A stretch of DNA of 64,000 bases, taken from positions 372,001-436,000 of the forward strand of contig NZ_JAGGJU010000001.1 of NCBI RefSeq assembly GCF_017873095.1. The letters are read 5' to 3'. Of this stretch, positions 18,041 to 34,239 are shown piece after piece. The position numbers and the translations under genes were made by a program. Every line of letters starts with the position of its first letter. Within the stretch, counting starts at the first letter, position 1. Under the pieces are notes generated by a model. It did not search any database. It was not told the DNA's origin and saw nothing but the letters and a program-made list of their open reading frames with translations. The DNA comes from Heterorhizobium halophytocola (GTDB lineage: Bacteria > Pseudomonadota > Alphaproteobacteria > Rhizobiales > Rhizobiaceae).

Positions 18041-18078
18041 GGGCCGCTTCGTCAGACGACGAAGCGGCCCTTTATTTT
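18041..18078 (+). terminator. Rho-independent terminator after the tadG-like gene
   Basis: A perfect 13-bp stem (18041-18053 and 18058-18070) with a 4-nt loop is followed by TTTATTTT. It insulates the glycogen operon from upstream transcription. Confidence 0.88.
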
Positions 18079-18210
18079 CAGTAGCTTAACTTGAGCCGTG
18101 ACGGCTTCTGGTTTTTCGCAACTGCGGCATTCCCATGTTGCAACTGTCCCGTATCGATGCATAACTGCTGATTGACGTTGCCGGCGTTCCAGAGTTCGCG
18201 GGAGACGACC

Positions 18211-20699
18211 ATGACGAGCCAGGTGGGTGTCGATACGATGATCAAGTCTCAGAGCAAAGCCGATATCCCGCTTCCCAAGCCGCGCGAGTCCGACCCGGAA
18301 ACCGTCGCCGCCGAGATCATCGAGCGGCTGACCTACGGCATCGGCAAGGACGCCAAGGTCGCGACCCCGCATGACTGGCTGACGGCCACCATTCTGGTGG
18401 TGCGCGACCGGATCATCGACAAGTGGATGGAATCGACCCGCGCCAGCTACGACACCAACTCCAAGCGGGTCTACTACCTCTCGCTGGAATTTCTGATCGG
18501 TCGCCTGATGCGCGACGCGATGTCCAATCTGGGCCTCGTCGAAGACATCCGCGAAGCGCTCGGTTCGCTTGGAGTCGATCTCGACCTGATTGCCGGCCTC
18601 GAGCCGGACGCAGCGCTTGGCAATGGTGGTCTCGGGCGCCTGGCCGCCTGTTTCATGGAATCGATGGCGACCGTCGATATCCCCGCCTATGGCTACGGCA
18701 TCCGCTATGTGCACGGCCTGTTTCGCCAGCAGATGGCCGATGGCTGGCAGGTCGAACTGCCCGAAACCTGGCTCGCCCACGGCAATCCGTGGGAATTCGA
18801 GCGGCGTGAGAGTTCCTACGAGATCGGCTTCGGCGGCACGGTCGATGCGCTGGTCGGCGTCGAGGAGGACATGCGCCACGTCTGGAAACCCAATGAGCGG
18901 ATGATCGCCACCGCCTACGACACACCGATCGTCGGCTGGCGCGGCGAGCGGGTCAATACGCTGCGCCTGTGGTCGGCCCAGCCGATCGACCCGATCCTGC
19001 TCGATGCCTTCAATGCCGGCGACCATATCGGCGCGCTGCGCGAGAGCAACAAGGCCGAGACGCTGACCCGCGTGCTCTACCCCGCCGACGCCACGCCTGC
19101 GGGCCAGGAACTGCGCCTGCGCCAGGAATATTTCTTCTGTTCCGCCTCGCTGCAGGACATCCTTCGCCGCCATCTGCAGCAGGGCAACGAGCTTGCCGAT
19201 CTCGCAGACAAGGTCGCAATCCAGCTGAACGACACGCATCCGGCGATTTCCGTGGTCGAGCTCCTGCGGCTGCTCTGCGACGTGCACGGCCTGGACCTCG
19301 ACGATGCCTGGGAGATCACCTCCAAGACCTTCTCCTACACCAATCACACGCTGCTGCCCGAAGCACTGGAAAGCTGGCCGGTACCGCTGTTCGAGCGGCT
19401 TTTGCCGCGCCACATGCAGCTCGTTTATGCGGTCAATGCCAAGATGCTGATCCATGCACGCAAGCAGACGGATTTCACCGACGAGGAGATCCGCCATATC
19501 TCGCTGATCGACGAGAGCGGCGACCGGCGCGTGCGCATGGGCAATCTCGCCTTCATGGGCTCGCACTCGATCAACGGCGTCTCGGCGCTCCACACCGACC
19601 TGATGAAGCAGACGGTGTTCGCCGACCTGCACAAGCTCTTCCCCGGCCGCATCAACAACAAGACCAACGGCATCACGCCGCGACGCTGGCTGATGCAGTG
19701 CAATCCGGGACTGACAAATCTGCTGCGCGAAACGATCGGCGACGACTTCCTCGACGACGCAGCCAAGCTCCAGCAGCTCGACGGTTATGCGGAAGACACG
19801 GGCTTCCAGCAGAAGTTCGCCGCGGTCAAGCGCGCCAACAAGGAGCGCCTTGCCCAGCTGGTCGCCAGCCGCATGGGCGTACGCCTCGATCCCGACGCGC
19901 TATTCGACATCCAGATAAAGCGTATCCACGAATACAAGCGCCAGCTGCTCAACATTATCGAGACCGTCGCGCTCTACGACCAGATCCGCTCCCATCCGGA
20001 ACGCGACTGGGTGCCGCGCGTCAAGCTCTTTGCCGGCAAGGCGGCGCCGAGCTACCATAACGCCAAGCTGATCATCAAGCTCGCCAATGACGTGGCCCGC
20101 ACGATCAACAACGATCCGTCGGTGCGCGGCCTGCTCAAGGTCGTCTTCGTGCCGAACTACAATGTCTCGCTGGCCGAGGTGATGGTGCCGGCTGCCGACC
20201 TGTCGGAACAGATTTCTACCGCCGGAATGGAAGCATCGGGAACCGGCAACATGAAGTTCGCGTTGAATGGGGCACTGACGATCGGCACGCTCGACGGCGC
20301 CAATGTCGAGATGCGCGATCATGTGGGGGAGGAGAATATCGTGATTTTCGGACTGACCGCAGACGAAGTCGCGAAAATCCGTGCAGAGGGTCACAACCCG
20401 CGCGCTACCATTGAAGCATCGCGCGAATTGTCACAAGCCCTTTCGGCCATCCAGTCCGGCGTGTTTTCGCCGGATGACCGGAACCGCTTCAAGGAACTGA
20501 TCGACGGCATCTACCAGCATGACTGGTTCATGGTCGCTGCCGATTTCGACAGCTATGCGCAAGCGCAGCGCTCGGTCGATCAGACCTGGACCGACAAGGC
20601 TAGCTGGTACGCCAAGACCATCCGCAACACCGCCCGCATGGGCTGGTTTTCCTCCGACCGCACCATCCGGCAATATGCCGAAGAGATCTGGAGGGCCTG

Positions 20700-20700
<1 letters not shown>
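18211..20700 (+). CDS. glgP: Glycogen phosphorylase
   Basis: 829 residues from ATG 18211, chosen because GGGAG lies at the right distance; an in-frame start at 18172 would add 13 residues. It removes glucose units from glycogen as glucose-1-phosphate using pyridoxal phosphate. The cofactor Lys is at about 682 within EASGTGNMKFALNGAL, and the GNGGLGRLAACFMES and RRWLMQCNPGL segments are intact. First gene of the glycogen operon; its TGA overlaps the glgB ATG by one base. Confidence 0.96.
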
Positions 20701-22922
<2,222 letters not shown>

Positions 22923-22946
22923 AAGCGTATGGGAGGCTTGGAAGAC

Positions 22947-24209
22947 ATGACAGAAAGACGATCACAGCCATTGGCCCGAGACGCGATGGCCTATGTGCTC
23001 GCAGGCGGTCGGGGAAGCCGCCTGAAGGAGCTGACGGACCGCCGCGCCAAACCGGCCGTCTATTTCGGCGGCAAGGCCCGCATCATCGATTTCGCCCTGT
23101 CGAACGCGATGAATTCCGGGATCCGCCGCATCGGGGTGGCGACCCAGTACAAGGCGCATTCGCTGATCCGCCACCTGCAGCACGGCTGGAACTTCTTCAG
23201 GCCGGAACGCAACGAGAGTTTCGACGTGCTGCCCGCGTCACAGCGCGTATCCGAGACCCAGTGGTATGAAGGCACCGCCGATGCCGTGTACCAGAACATC
23301 GACATCATAGAGCCCTATGGCCCGGAATACATGGTCATCCTCGCCGGCGACCACATCTACAAGATGGACTATGAATTGATGCTGCAGCAGCACGTCGATT
23401 CCGGCGCGGATGTCACCATCGGCTGCATGGAAGTGCCGCGCATGGAGGCGACCGGCTTCGGCGTCATGCATGTCGACGACAAGGACCGCATCATCGACTT
23501 CGTCGAAAAGCCCGCCGATCCGCCGGGCATTCCCGGCAATCCCGACTTCGCCCTGGCCTCGATGGGGATCTACGTGTTCCACACGAAGTTCCTGATGGAT
23601 CTCCTGCGCCGCGACGCCGCCGATCCGAATTCGAGCCGCGATTTCGGCAAGGATCTCATTCCCTATATCGTCAAGAACGGCACGGCGGTGGCTCACCGCT
23701 TTGCCCAGTCCTGCGTGCGTTCCGATTTCGAGAAGACCCCCTACTGGCGCGATGTCGGCACCATCGACGCTTATTGGCAGGCCAATATCGACCTGACCGC
23801 CATCGTTCCGGAACTCGACATCTACGACAAGTCCTGGCCGATCTGGACCTATGCGGAGATCAACCCGCCGGCGAAATTCGTCCATGACGACGAAGGCCGT
23901 CGCGGTTCGGCGATCTATTCGCTGGTCTCCGGCGACTGCATCATCTCCGGTTCCTCGCTGTTCAACAGCCTGCTGTTCACCGGCGTGCGGGCCAACTCCT
24001 ATTCGCGCCTCGAAGGGGCGGTGATCCTGCCCAAGGTGCAGATCGGTCGGCATGCGCGCTTGGCCAATGTGGTGATCGACCACGGCGTCGTCATCCCGGA
24101 AGGTCTCATCGTCGGCGAGGATCCGGAAATGGACGCCAAGCGGTTCCGGCGCACGGAAAGCGGCATCTGCCTGATTACCCAGGCCATGATCGACAAGCTG
24201 GAGAGCTGA
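22947..24209 (+). CDS. glgC: Glucose-1-phosphate adenylyltransferase (ADP-glucose pyrophosphorylase)
   Basis: 420 residues from ATG 22947, preceded by GGAGG at good distance; the ATG at 22929 lies before that ribosome site and is less likely. It makes ADP-glucose, the committed step of glycogen synthesis. The N-terminal nucleotidyltransferase signature [20 protein letters not shown] and the C-terminal left-handed beta-helix that binds allosteric effectors are both present. The sequence and N-terminus closely resemble the Agrobacterium tumefaciens enzyme as I recall it (known there to be activated by fructose-6-phosphate and pyruvate). Confidence 0.96.
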   Translation: MTERRSQPLARDAMAYVLAGGRGSRLKELTDRRAKPAVYFGGKARIIDFALSNAMNSGIRRIGVATQYKAHSLIRHLQHGWNFFRPERNESFDVLPASQRVSETQWYEGTADAVYQNIDIIEPYGPEYMVILAGDHIYKMDYELMLQQHVDSGADVTIGCMEVPRMEATGFGVMHVDDKDRIIDFVEKPADPPGIPGNPDFALASMGIYVFHTKFLMDLLRRDAADPNSSRDFGKDLIPYIVKNGTAVAHRFAQSCVRSDFEKTPYWRDVGTIDAYWQANIDLTAIVPELDIYDKSWPIWTYAEINPPAKFVHDDEGRRGSAIYSLVSGDCIISGSSLFNSLLFTGVRANSYSRLEGAVILPKVQIGRHARLANVVIDHGVVIPEGLIVGEDPEMDAKRFRRTESGICLITQAMIDKLES

Positions 24210-24216
24210 TCTGATC

Positions 24217-27289
<3,073 letters not shown>

Positions 27290-27292
27290 GGC

Positions 27293-29278
27293 TTGAACGG
27301 CGTGGCAGGCGGCAAGACGCGCAACAAGCGGGCAGACGCCCCGCAATCGCCCCCACCGGGCGTGATCTTCCGTGTCTGGTCCGGCCATGCCGAACGCATC
27401 CATCTCTGTCTTTACGATCCGACCGGCGCGGTCGAGACGGATCGGCTGGAGATGCGCAACGAAGGCGATGGCCATTTCGAGCTTTCGGTGCCCGGCATTG
27501 CGCTGGGCACCCTTTACGGTTACCGCGCCCACGGCCCCTTCGTCCCGGACCAGAGCCTCTGGTTCGACCCGGCGAAACTGCTGCTCGACCCCTATGCGAC
27601 CGAGATTGACCGGCCTTTCGTCTATGATCCGAGGCTCGGGCAATTCGGCGAGGATACGGCTGCGCTGATGCCGAAGGCCGTCGTGCGCCGGCATGAACAG
27701 GTCGAGCCCGCGCCACCGCGCTTCGCCCCGGGCGGCTTCGTCTACGAGATTGCGGTGAAGGGCTTCACCATGCGGCATCCGGATGTGCCGGAAGCCGAGC
27801 GTGGCACGATCGCGGCGCTCGCCCACCCCTCCGTGATCGCCCATCTCAAGCGCATCGGTGTCGATGCGGTGGAGCTGATGCCGATCACCGCCTGGATCGA
27901 CGAGCGGCATCTGCCGCCGCTCGGTCTCAGCAATGCCTGGGGCTACAATCCCGTCGGCCTGATGACCATCGACCCCAGACTGGCGCCGGGTGGTGTGGCC
28001 GAACTGCGCGATACGGTCGCGGCGCTGCATGCGGCCGGCATCGGCGTGATCCTTGATCTCGTTTTCAACCATACCGGCGAAAGCGACCGGCACGGCGCCA
28101 CGCTGTCGCTGCGCGGCCTCGACAACCTGTCCTGCTACGCCCACGAACCGGGACGGCCGGGTGATCTCGTCAACGTCACCGGCTGCGGCAATACGCTGGC
28201 CTGCGACCATCCCTTCGTCCGGCAGTTGATCCTCGACAGCCTTCGCCATTTCGCCCTCAACGCCGGCGTCGATGGCTTCCGCTTCGATCTCGGCCCGGTA
28301 CTCGGCCGTGGCCCCGAGGGCTTCGATCCGAACGCCGAGACCCTCAGACAGATGATGGCTGACCCGGTGCTTGCCGATCGCATGCTGATTGCCGAACCCT
28401 GGGATATCGGCCATGGCGGCTACCAGCTCGGCAACTTTCCCGACGCCTTCCTCGAATGGAACGACCAGTCGCGCGATCGCATCAGGCGGTTCTGGCGCGG
28501 CGACGGACACATGACCGGTGACATGGCGACCGCGCTGGCCGGCGCTTCCGACGTTTTTGCCCGCGATGGTGCGCCGCGGACCCGCTCGGTCAACTTCATC
28601 GCCGCCCATGACGGCTTTTCGCTGATGGATCTGGTCTCTTACGAGCATAAGCACAACGAGGCGAACGGCGAGGACAACCGCGACGGCCACAATGACAACC
28701 TGTCGTGGAACAATGGCGCCGAAGGCGAGACCGCCGACGACGGGATCCTCACGCGGCGACGCCAGGATGTGATGGCGCTCCTCTCCACCCTCTTTGTCAG
28801 TCGCGGCACGATCATGCTGACGGCCGGCGACGAACTGGGCCGGACGCAGCATGGCAACAACAATGCCTATTGCCAGGACAACGAAAGCATCTGGATCGAC
28901 TGGAGCACCGCCGACGAAGCGCTGATCGACCATACGGCACGACTCGCGCGTCTGCGAAAACGCTTCTCCGCGCTCGGCCAGACGACCTTCTTCACCGGTG
29001 ACGGAAACGATGTCGCCTGGTTCTCTGCCGGCGGTGCCGCCATGACGGTTGGCGAATGGGAAGCGGCCGAGACGCCGGCGCTCCTCATGGTGCTTGCCAC
29101 GCATGACACGCTTCACAGCTTCGACACCCGGATCACCATTGCCATCAACCGTCAGCGGCGCCCGCAGAGCGTCACTTTGCCGCCTGCGGACAAGGGCTGG
29201 CGGGCGCTTTCCTCCGACGAGACGACATCGACGGCGGAACTTGCACCACGCAGCATCGCGATATTTGTAGAATGCTGA
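27293..29278 (+). CDS. glgX: Glycogen debranching enzyme
   Basis: 661 residues counted from TTG 27293; GTG 27302 is an equally possible start because AAGG lies just upstream of both. GH13 isoamylase type: an N-terminal CBM48 (VIFRVWSGHAERIHLCLYD), nucleophile Asp332 (GFRFDLG), acid Glu368 (LIAEPWD) and the AAHDGFSL region. It removes limit-dextrin branches left by GlgP. Last gene of the operon, 3 bp after pgm. A short hairpin at 29312-29332 lacks a T-run, so the transcript may continue. Confidence 0.94.
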   Translation: MNGVAGGKTRNKRADAPQSPPPGVIFRVWSGHAERIHLCLYDPTGAVETDRLEMRNEGDGHFELSVPGIALGTLYGYRAHGPFVPDQSLWFDPAKLLLDPYATEIDRPFVYDPRLGQFGEDTAALMPKAVVRRHEQVEPAPPRFAPGGFVYEIAVKGFTMRHPDVPEAERGTIAALAHPSVIAHLKRIGVDAVELMPITAWIDERHLPPLGLSNAWGYNPVGLMTIDPRLAPGGVAELRDTVAALHAAGIGVILDLVFNHTGESDRHGATLSLRGLDNLSCYAHEPGRPGDLVNVTGCGNTLACDHPFVRQLILDSLRHFALNAGVDGFRFDLGPVLGRGPEGFDPNAETLRQMMADPVLADRMLIAEPWDIGHGGYQLGNFPDAFLEWNDQSRDRIRRFWRGDGHMTGDMATALAGASDVFARDGAPRTRSVNFIAAHDGFSLMDLVSYEHKHNEANGEDNRDGHNDNLSWNNGAEGETADDGILTRRRQDVMALLSTLFVSRGTIMLTAGDELGRTQHGNNNAYCQDNESIWIDWSTADEALIDHTARLARLRKRFSALGQTTFFTGDGNDVAWFSAGGAAMTVGEWEAAETPALLMVLATHDTLHSFDTRITIAINRQRRPQSVTLPPADKGWRALSSDETTSTAELAPRSIAIFVEC

Positions 29279-29369
29279 GCATTTTTCACGCGGATCGTAT
29301 CGACGCGCATGGCGGAGCCGAAAAATCCGCCCTATAACCCCTTGAGACTAATCGCTCTTGTGAGGGTTC

Positions 29370-29861
29370 ATGATACGCGAGATTTCGCTGGCCGAGGTTG
29401 AAGGTCTGGTAGGTACGGAGGTCGGGGTGTCGGACTGGATGCTCGTCGACCAGCCGGTCATCGACGCATTTGCCGATGCCACCTCCGATCATCAATTCAT
29501 TCATGTCGACCCGGTGCGCGCCGCAGCGGAATCGCCTTTCGGCGGTCCGATCGCCCACGGCTTCCTGACCTTGTCACTGCTATCGGCGATGAATTTCAGC
29601 GGGCTGCCGAAGATCCGCGAACAGACCATGGGTCTGAACTACGGCTTCGACAAGGTCCGCTTCGTCTCGCCGGTCAAGAGCGGCAAGCGCGTGCGTGGCC
29701 ATTTCGTCCTTGCGGAAGCTCGCTTCCGCGGCGCCGGAATGTTGATGACGACCTATGACGTGACCGTTGAAATCGAAGAGGAAAAAAAGCCGGCGCTCAC
29801 CGCGTCCTGGCTGACGATCGTGCAGTTCGACCCCAAGGATCGACCGCACGAAATGGCGTGA
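29370..29861 (+). CDS. MaoC-like (R)-specific enoyl-CoA hydratase / NodN-like dehydratase
   Basis: 163-residue single hot-dog domain. The hydratase-2 motif is visible: FADATSDHQFIHVDP (catalytic Asp and His about 37-46) followed by GGPIAHGFLTLSLL. Family members hydrate trans-2-enoyl-CoA to (R)-3-hydroxyacyl-CoA and can feed polyhydroxyalkanoate synthesis; NodN of rhizobia has the same architecture. It lies 91 bp after glgX. The true acyl substrate cannot be deduced. Confidence 0.85.
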   Translation: MIREISLAEVEGLVGTEVGVSDWMLVDQPVIDAFADATSDHQFIHVDPVRAAAESPFGGPIAHGFLTLSLLSAMNFSGLPKIREQTMGLNYGFDKVRFVSPVKSGKRVRGHFVLAEARFRGAGMLMTTYDVTVEIEEEKKPALTASWLTIVQFDPKDRPHEMA

Positions 29862-30089
29862 TGCATCGCTGCCTTGCACAAATGTAACTTGACATTTGCA
29901 CTGCAACAAATGATTTCAGCACCTAGAAATTGGCAGCCTCACGGCGCGTTCCGCGATCCCTTGTCTCGGCTAGATCGGCTGCCATCTGGCCGGAGTAACT
30001 CCCGCGCGATGCTAGAGTTTTAAGCATCGTTGCACGTCGCGACAGGCGCCTGGCGTCGTCGTCGATGCAGTACAATGGAGACCTAGTTG

Positions 30090-30617
30090 GTGCCTCAGTT
30101 TAAGAAATCCGCCTGGTGCTTGTCCGCACTCCTGCTCATCGCACCGCTTACGGTAGCCGCAGACGATCTGACGGCCGCCCACCAGGTGGCCACGGCCGAC
30201 CCGGCCCTCGCAGCCGCATCGATGAAGGCCCATGACGGTCTGGACGATTTCCTCGCCAAGGAAGCAAACCCGCCGGCAGGCACGTCGAACTACGCGGTCA
30301 AGGTCGCACTGGCAGACGACCAGAACGGTGGCGTCACGGTCGGCGGCGAGCCGCGCAATGCGGAATATTTCTGGCTGATCGATGTCGAGCCGGAAGGCGA
30401 CGGCTTCAGCGCCACGCTCGCCAACGAGCCGGAGGTTGTCCGCAATGTCCGTAACGGCCAGAAGATCAGCTTCAAGAAGGACGACATCTACGACTGGACT
30501 TACATGGACAACGGCAAGCTGGTCGGCAACTATTCCGCCTGCGCCATCCTGCTGTCGGGTCCGAAGGCCGAACTGAAGCAGTTCGAAGACCGCTTCAACA
30601 CCAAGTGCTCTTCCTGA
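30090..30617 (+). CDS. Secreted DUF2314 domain protein
   Basis: 175 residues from GTG 30090 (TTG 30087 adjacent; GGAG ribosome site at about 30077-30081). The N-terminus (FKKSAWCLSALLLIAPLTVAADD) is a signal peptide, so the protein is probably periplasmic. Residues about 65-165 match the DUF2314 pattern: FWLIDVEP, an ANEPEVV segment, NGQKISFKKDDIYDWTYMDNGKLVGNY. Molecular function of this domain is unknown. Monocistronic, followed by a shared terminator. Confidence 0.75.
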   Translation: MPQFKKSAWCLSALLLIAPLTVAADDLTAAHQVATADPALAAASMKAHDGLDDFLAKEANPPAGTSNYAVKVALADDQNGGVTVGGEPRNAEYFWLIDVEPEGDGFSATLANEPEVVRNVRNGQKISFKKDDIYDWTYMDNGKLVGNYSACAILLSGPKAELKQFEDRFNTKCSS

Positions 30618-30639
30618 TCCTGCGTCACCACATCCCATG

Positions 30640-30676
30640 AAAAAAGGCGGCTGCCCTTGCGGGCGCCGCCTTTTTT
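30640..30676. terminator. Bidirectional terminator between the DUF2314 gene and soxG
   Basis: A GC-rich hairpin (outer arms GGCGGC/GCCGCC, inner arms GCCC/GGGC) is flanked by A-run 30640-30645 and T-run 30671-30676, so it can stop transcription from both convergent genes. Confidence 0.85.
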
Positions 30677-30698
30677 CTTGCCTGGAATCCGGCTGAAT

Positions 30699-31253
30699 TC
30701 AGGCCGCGGCTTCTTCCGCCGCCTCGGCCAGAAGGCCGAAGGCATAGCCGGCAAACGAGCGCCAGCATTCGACCCGGAACGTGTCCTGGTCCATGCGATA
30801 GACGATCACCTCGATCTTGCCGAGGACCGTGCGGGACACGGCACCGACGGGAAACACCTTCAGCGAGAGGTCCTGCGGGCAGGCGCTGTTGAGCACCTCG
30901 GCTGCCTGCGGGCCTGAGACGATGATCGCCGTATTGCGATGCGAGACATCGACCGCCGAATGGACGGTTTCGCTGGCAGCGGCCGCCGCCATCAACCCCT
31001 CGCCCTTTTCGTCGATGACGAGCCATTCGTCCGGCCCGATCCAGAAGGCGAGCCGGCCCTTTGCCGCAGCCGAGGTCTTCGGTTTCACCGGCAGCTTGAC
31101 GCCGAGCGATTTCGACAGGGCCGCAACATCCACTTCGGCGGCGCGCAGCACCAAACGCCCGGCAGGCTCGGCTGCGGTCAGGCGAACGCCGGAACCACCG
31201 CCACGAAGGCCCTGAAGCACAGGCTTGCGGATTGCTTGCATCAGATCAACCAT
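30699..31253 (-). CDS. soxG: Sarcosine oxidase gamma subunit
   Basis: 184 residues from ATG 31253, preceded by AGGGAG; the longer frame to 31277 would lie inside soxA. SoxG is the small subunit of heterotetrameric sarcosine oxidase, structurally related to the GcvT/folate-binding fold, seen here in segments FWIGPDEWLVID and VDVSHRNTAIIVSGPQAAEVL. Its start overlaps the soxA stop by 8 bp. Last gene of the sox operon. Confidence 0.9.
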   Translation of the reverse strand: MVDLMQAIRKPVLQGLRGGGSGVRLTAAEPAGRLVLRAAEVDVAALSKSLGVKLPVKPKTSAAAKGRLAFWIGPDEWLVIDEKGEGLMAAAAASETVHSAVDVSHRNTAIIVSGPQAAEVLNSACPQDLSLKVFPVGAVSRTVLGKIEVIVYRMDQDTFRVECWRSFAGYAFGLLAEAAEEAAA

Positions 31254-34239
31254 TGATCCGGCTCCCTTCCTTGTCAAAGAACACCGTATCGGTGACCTCG
31301 ACCGCGATGGTCTTGTCCTTCAGCGGCACGTAGAGTGTCTGGCCCATCCGAGCCCGGCCACCGGCAACCACGGCAAGCGCGATCGGCGCCCCCAGATTTT
31401 CCGACCAGTAGGACGAAGTAACATGCCCGAGCATGGTCATCGGTTTCGGCTGGTTCGGGTCGGCGACGATCTGCCCCCCCTCTTCCAGTACGGTCTTGCC
31501 ATCCCGGGTCTTCAGGCCGACGAGCTGCTTGCGGCCCTCGCGCACTAGATCCGGCCGCTTCAGCCCGCGAATACCGACGAAATCGGTCTTCTTCTTTGAA
31601 ACGGCCCAGCCATAGCCCGCATCGTCGGGTGTCAGCGTGCCGTCGGTGTCCTGGCCGACAATCAGGTAGCCCTTCTCGGCGCGCAGCACGTGCATCGTCT
31701 CGGTGCCGTAGAGGCAGGCGCCCAGCGCCTCGGCCCGCTTCCACACGGCCTCATAGACCGAAGCGCCGAAATCAGCCGGCACATTGATCTCGAACCCGAC
31801 TTCCCCGGTGAACGACACCCGGAACAGGCGTGTCGGCACGCCGCAGAACGTGCCTTCAGCAACGCTCATATGCGGGAAGGCCTCGTTGGAAATATCGATA
31901 CCCCCGACGAAGGGTTCGATGATCTCGCGCGCCTTCGGTCCCTGCACCGCGATCACCGCCCACTGTTCGGTGGTCGAGGTCAGCCAGACCTTGAGATCGG
32001 GAAACTCGGTCTGCAGATAGTCTTCCATGTGATTGAGCACGCGCGGCGCACCGCCGGTCGTGGTCGTCACATGGAACCGGTCCTCGGCAATGCGTCCGAC
32101 AACACCGTCGTCGTAGACGAAGCCGTCGTCACGGGCCATGATGCCATAGCGGCATCTGCCGGGCTTCAGCGTGTCCCAGGCATTGGTGTACATCAGGTTC
32201 AGGAACTTCGCCGCATCCGGGCCGACGACCTCGATCTTGCCGAGCGTCGAGGCGTCGAAGATCCCGGCCGTTTCACGCACCGTCCGGCATTCGCGGTTGA
32301 CCGCCTGATGCATGTCCTCGCCCGATTTCGGGAAATACCAGGCGCGCTTCCAGTTGCCGACATCTTCGAAGGCGGCAACATGGGCGACTTCCAGGTCGTG
32401 CATGGGCGTCTTGCGGGCCGGATCGAAGAAGTCGCCGCGCGAATGGCTGACCAGCGCACCGAAAGTCACCGGCGTATAGGGCGAACGGAAGGTGGTCAGG
32501 CCGACCTGCGGGATCTCCTTGCCGAGTGTCTCGGCGGCGATCGCCAGACCATGCATGTTCGATAGCTTGCCCTGGTCGGAGGCCATGCCGTTGGTGGTAA
32601 AACGCTTGATGTGCTCGATCGAGTGCATGCCTTCGCGCACCGCCAGCCGGATATCCTTGGCGCAGACGTCGTGCTGGAAGTCGATGAAGGCCTTGACCGC
32701 ATCGTCGGGCCCGGCACCGTCTGCAGCACCGATCATGCCGCCGGTCCAGGGATGCGCATTGGTACCTTCGAGCGTGGTGACAGCCCCGCCTGTGGCCCCC
32801 GCCTTCTGCGCCATGGCGAGCCCGGCGTCACGGGCTTCGCCGAGAAGGGTCTGCAGGTCGTCGGTGCCGTTGCAGGCGCCGACGCTTACGCATTCCTGCA
32901 CGTAGACGTCGGGCAGGAAGCGCTGGTTTTTCGCATCGAATTTCAGCTTGCCGCGCGACTGCGAAAACAGGTGGACGGAGGGCGTCCAGCCGGCCGATGT
33001 CAGCAGAGCATCGACCTCGATCGTGCGCGGCGAGCGGCTGCCGTTCGGCGCAACCTTGATTGCCTTGATCCGCAGGCGGCCCTTGGTATCGAGCACCGAG
33101 TAGCCGGACAGCACCTCGATGCCGAGGGCGCGGGCCTCGTTGAGCAGCCCTGCACCCGGCTGCGGACGGCAATCGACGATCACCGGCACGGAGATCCCGG
33201 CCCGCTTCAGGTCGAAGGCGGCCTCATAGGCAGCGTCGTGGGCGGTGTAGACGGCAACCTTGGCGCCGACGGCCACGCCGAAATGGTTGAGATAGGTGCG
33301 GCCGGCCGAGGCCATCAAGATGCCCGGGCGGTCATTGTTGGCGAACACCATGTGCCGCTCGATCGCGCCGGTGGCAAGTACCACCGTCTTGGCACGGACC
33401 TGCCACAACCGCTCGCGCGGTGCATGACGGCCGGGCTTGGCGACATGGTCGGTTACGCGTTCGACGAGGCCGAGGAAATTGTGGTTGTAGTAGCCAAAGG
33501 CCGTGGTGCGGGTCAGCACCGTGACATTGGGCATGGCGGCAAGCCGTGCTGCCGTTTCCTGCGCCCAGTCATAGCCGTTCGCGCCGTTGACGGTTGCACC
33601 GGTGTCGTGGTGGAAGGCACCGCCGACTTCCGGCTGCTCGTCGACCAGCATGACCTCGGCGCCGGCTTCCGCGGCGGCAAGGGCAGCAGCAAGACCGGCC
33701 GCTCCGCCGCCCACCACCATCACGTCGCAATGCGCATAGCGGTTGGCATAGTGGTCCGGATCGGCTTCGGTCGGCGCCACGCCGAGGCCGGCGGCGCGAC
33801 GGATGAAGGGTTCGTAGAGGCCATGCCAGGCGGCCCGCGGCCACATGAAGGTCTTGTAGTAGAAGCCGGCGGCAAAGAACATCGAGAAGGTATCGTTGAG
33901 CGCGCCGATGTCGAAGGAGAGCGACGGCCAGCGGTTCTGCGAGCCGGTCTTCATGCCGTCGAAGACTTCCTGCACGGTCGCCCTGACGTTCGGCTGGCGA
34001 CGGGCACTGTCACGCGACACGTCGAGCAGCGCGTTCGGCTCTTCCGGGCCGGCGGTCAGGATACCGCGTGGACGGTGATACTTGAACGAGCGGCCGGTCA
34101 GGTGAATGCCGTTGGCGATCAGCGCCGAGGCCACCGTGTCGCCTTCATAGGCGCTGTAGGTCTGGCCGTCGAAGGTGAAGCGCGCGGTGCGGGCGGGCGT
34201 CAGGCGGCCCTTGCCGGGGATGCGATTGGCAGCACTCAT
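31246..34239 (-). CDS. soxA: Sarcosine oxidase alpha subunit
   Basis: 997 residues. The N-terminal 2Fe-2S-ferredoxin-like domain (about 15-95, FTFDGQTYSAYEGDTVASAL) is followed by a dinucleotide-binding domain with GGGAAGLAAA (177-186) and a C-terminal aminomethyltransferase (GcvT-like) domain (about 590-985) that passes the methyl-derived carbon to tetrahydrofolate. The complex oxidises sarcosine to glycine, H2O2 and 5,10-methylene-THF. Length is typical. Its start overlaps the soxD stop by 4 bp. Confidence 0.95.
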   Translation of the reverse strand: MSAANRIPGKGRLTPARTARFTFDGQTYSAYEGDTVASALIANGIHLTGRSFKYHRPRGILTAGPEEPNALLDVSRDSARRQPNVRATVQEVFDGMKTGSQNRWPSLSFDIGALNDTFSMFFAAGFYYKTFMWPRAAWHGLYEPFIRRAAGLGVAPTEADPDHYANRYAHCDVMVVGGGAAGLAAALAAAEAGAEVMLVDEQPEVGGAFHHDTGATVNGANGYDWAQETAARLAAMPNVTVLTRTTAFGYYNHNFLGLVERVTDHVAKPGRHAPRERLWQVRAKTVVLATGAIERHMVFANNDRPGILMASAGRTYLNHFGVAVGAKVAVYTAHDAAYEAAFDLKRAGISVPVIVDCRPQPGAGLLNEARALGIEVLSGYSVLDTKGRLRIKAIKVAPNGSRSPRTIEVDALLTSAGWTPSVHLFSQSRGKLKFDAKNQRFLPDVYVQECVSVGACNGTDDLQTLLGEARDAGLAMAQKAGATGGAVTTLEGTNAHPWTGGMIGAADGAGPDDAVKAFIDFQHDVCAKDIRLAVREGMHSIEHIKRFTTNGMASDQGKLSNMHGLAIAAETLGKEIPQVGLTTFRSPYTPVTFGALVSHSRGDFFDPARKTPMHDLEVAHVAAFEDVGNWKRAWYFPKSGEDMHQAVNRECRTVRETAGIFDASTLGKIEVVGPDAAKFLNLMYTNAWDTLKPGRCRYGIMARDDGFVYDDGVVGRIAEDRFHVTTTTGGAPRVLNHMEDYLQTEFPDLKVWLTSTTEQWAVIAVQGPKAREIIEPFVGGIDISNEAFPHMSVAEGTFCGVPTRLFRVSFTGEVGFEINVPADFGASVYEAVWKRAEALGACLYGTETMHVLRAEKGYLIVGQDTDGTLTPDDAGYGWAVSKKKTDFVGIRGLKRPDLVREGRKQLVGLKTRDGKTVLEEGGQIVADPNQPKPMTMLGHVTSSYWSENLGAPIALAVVAGGRARMGQTLYVPLKDKTIAVEVTDTVFFDKEGSRING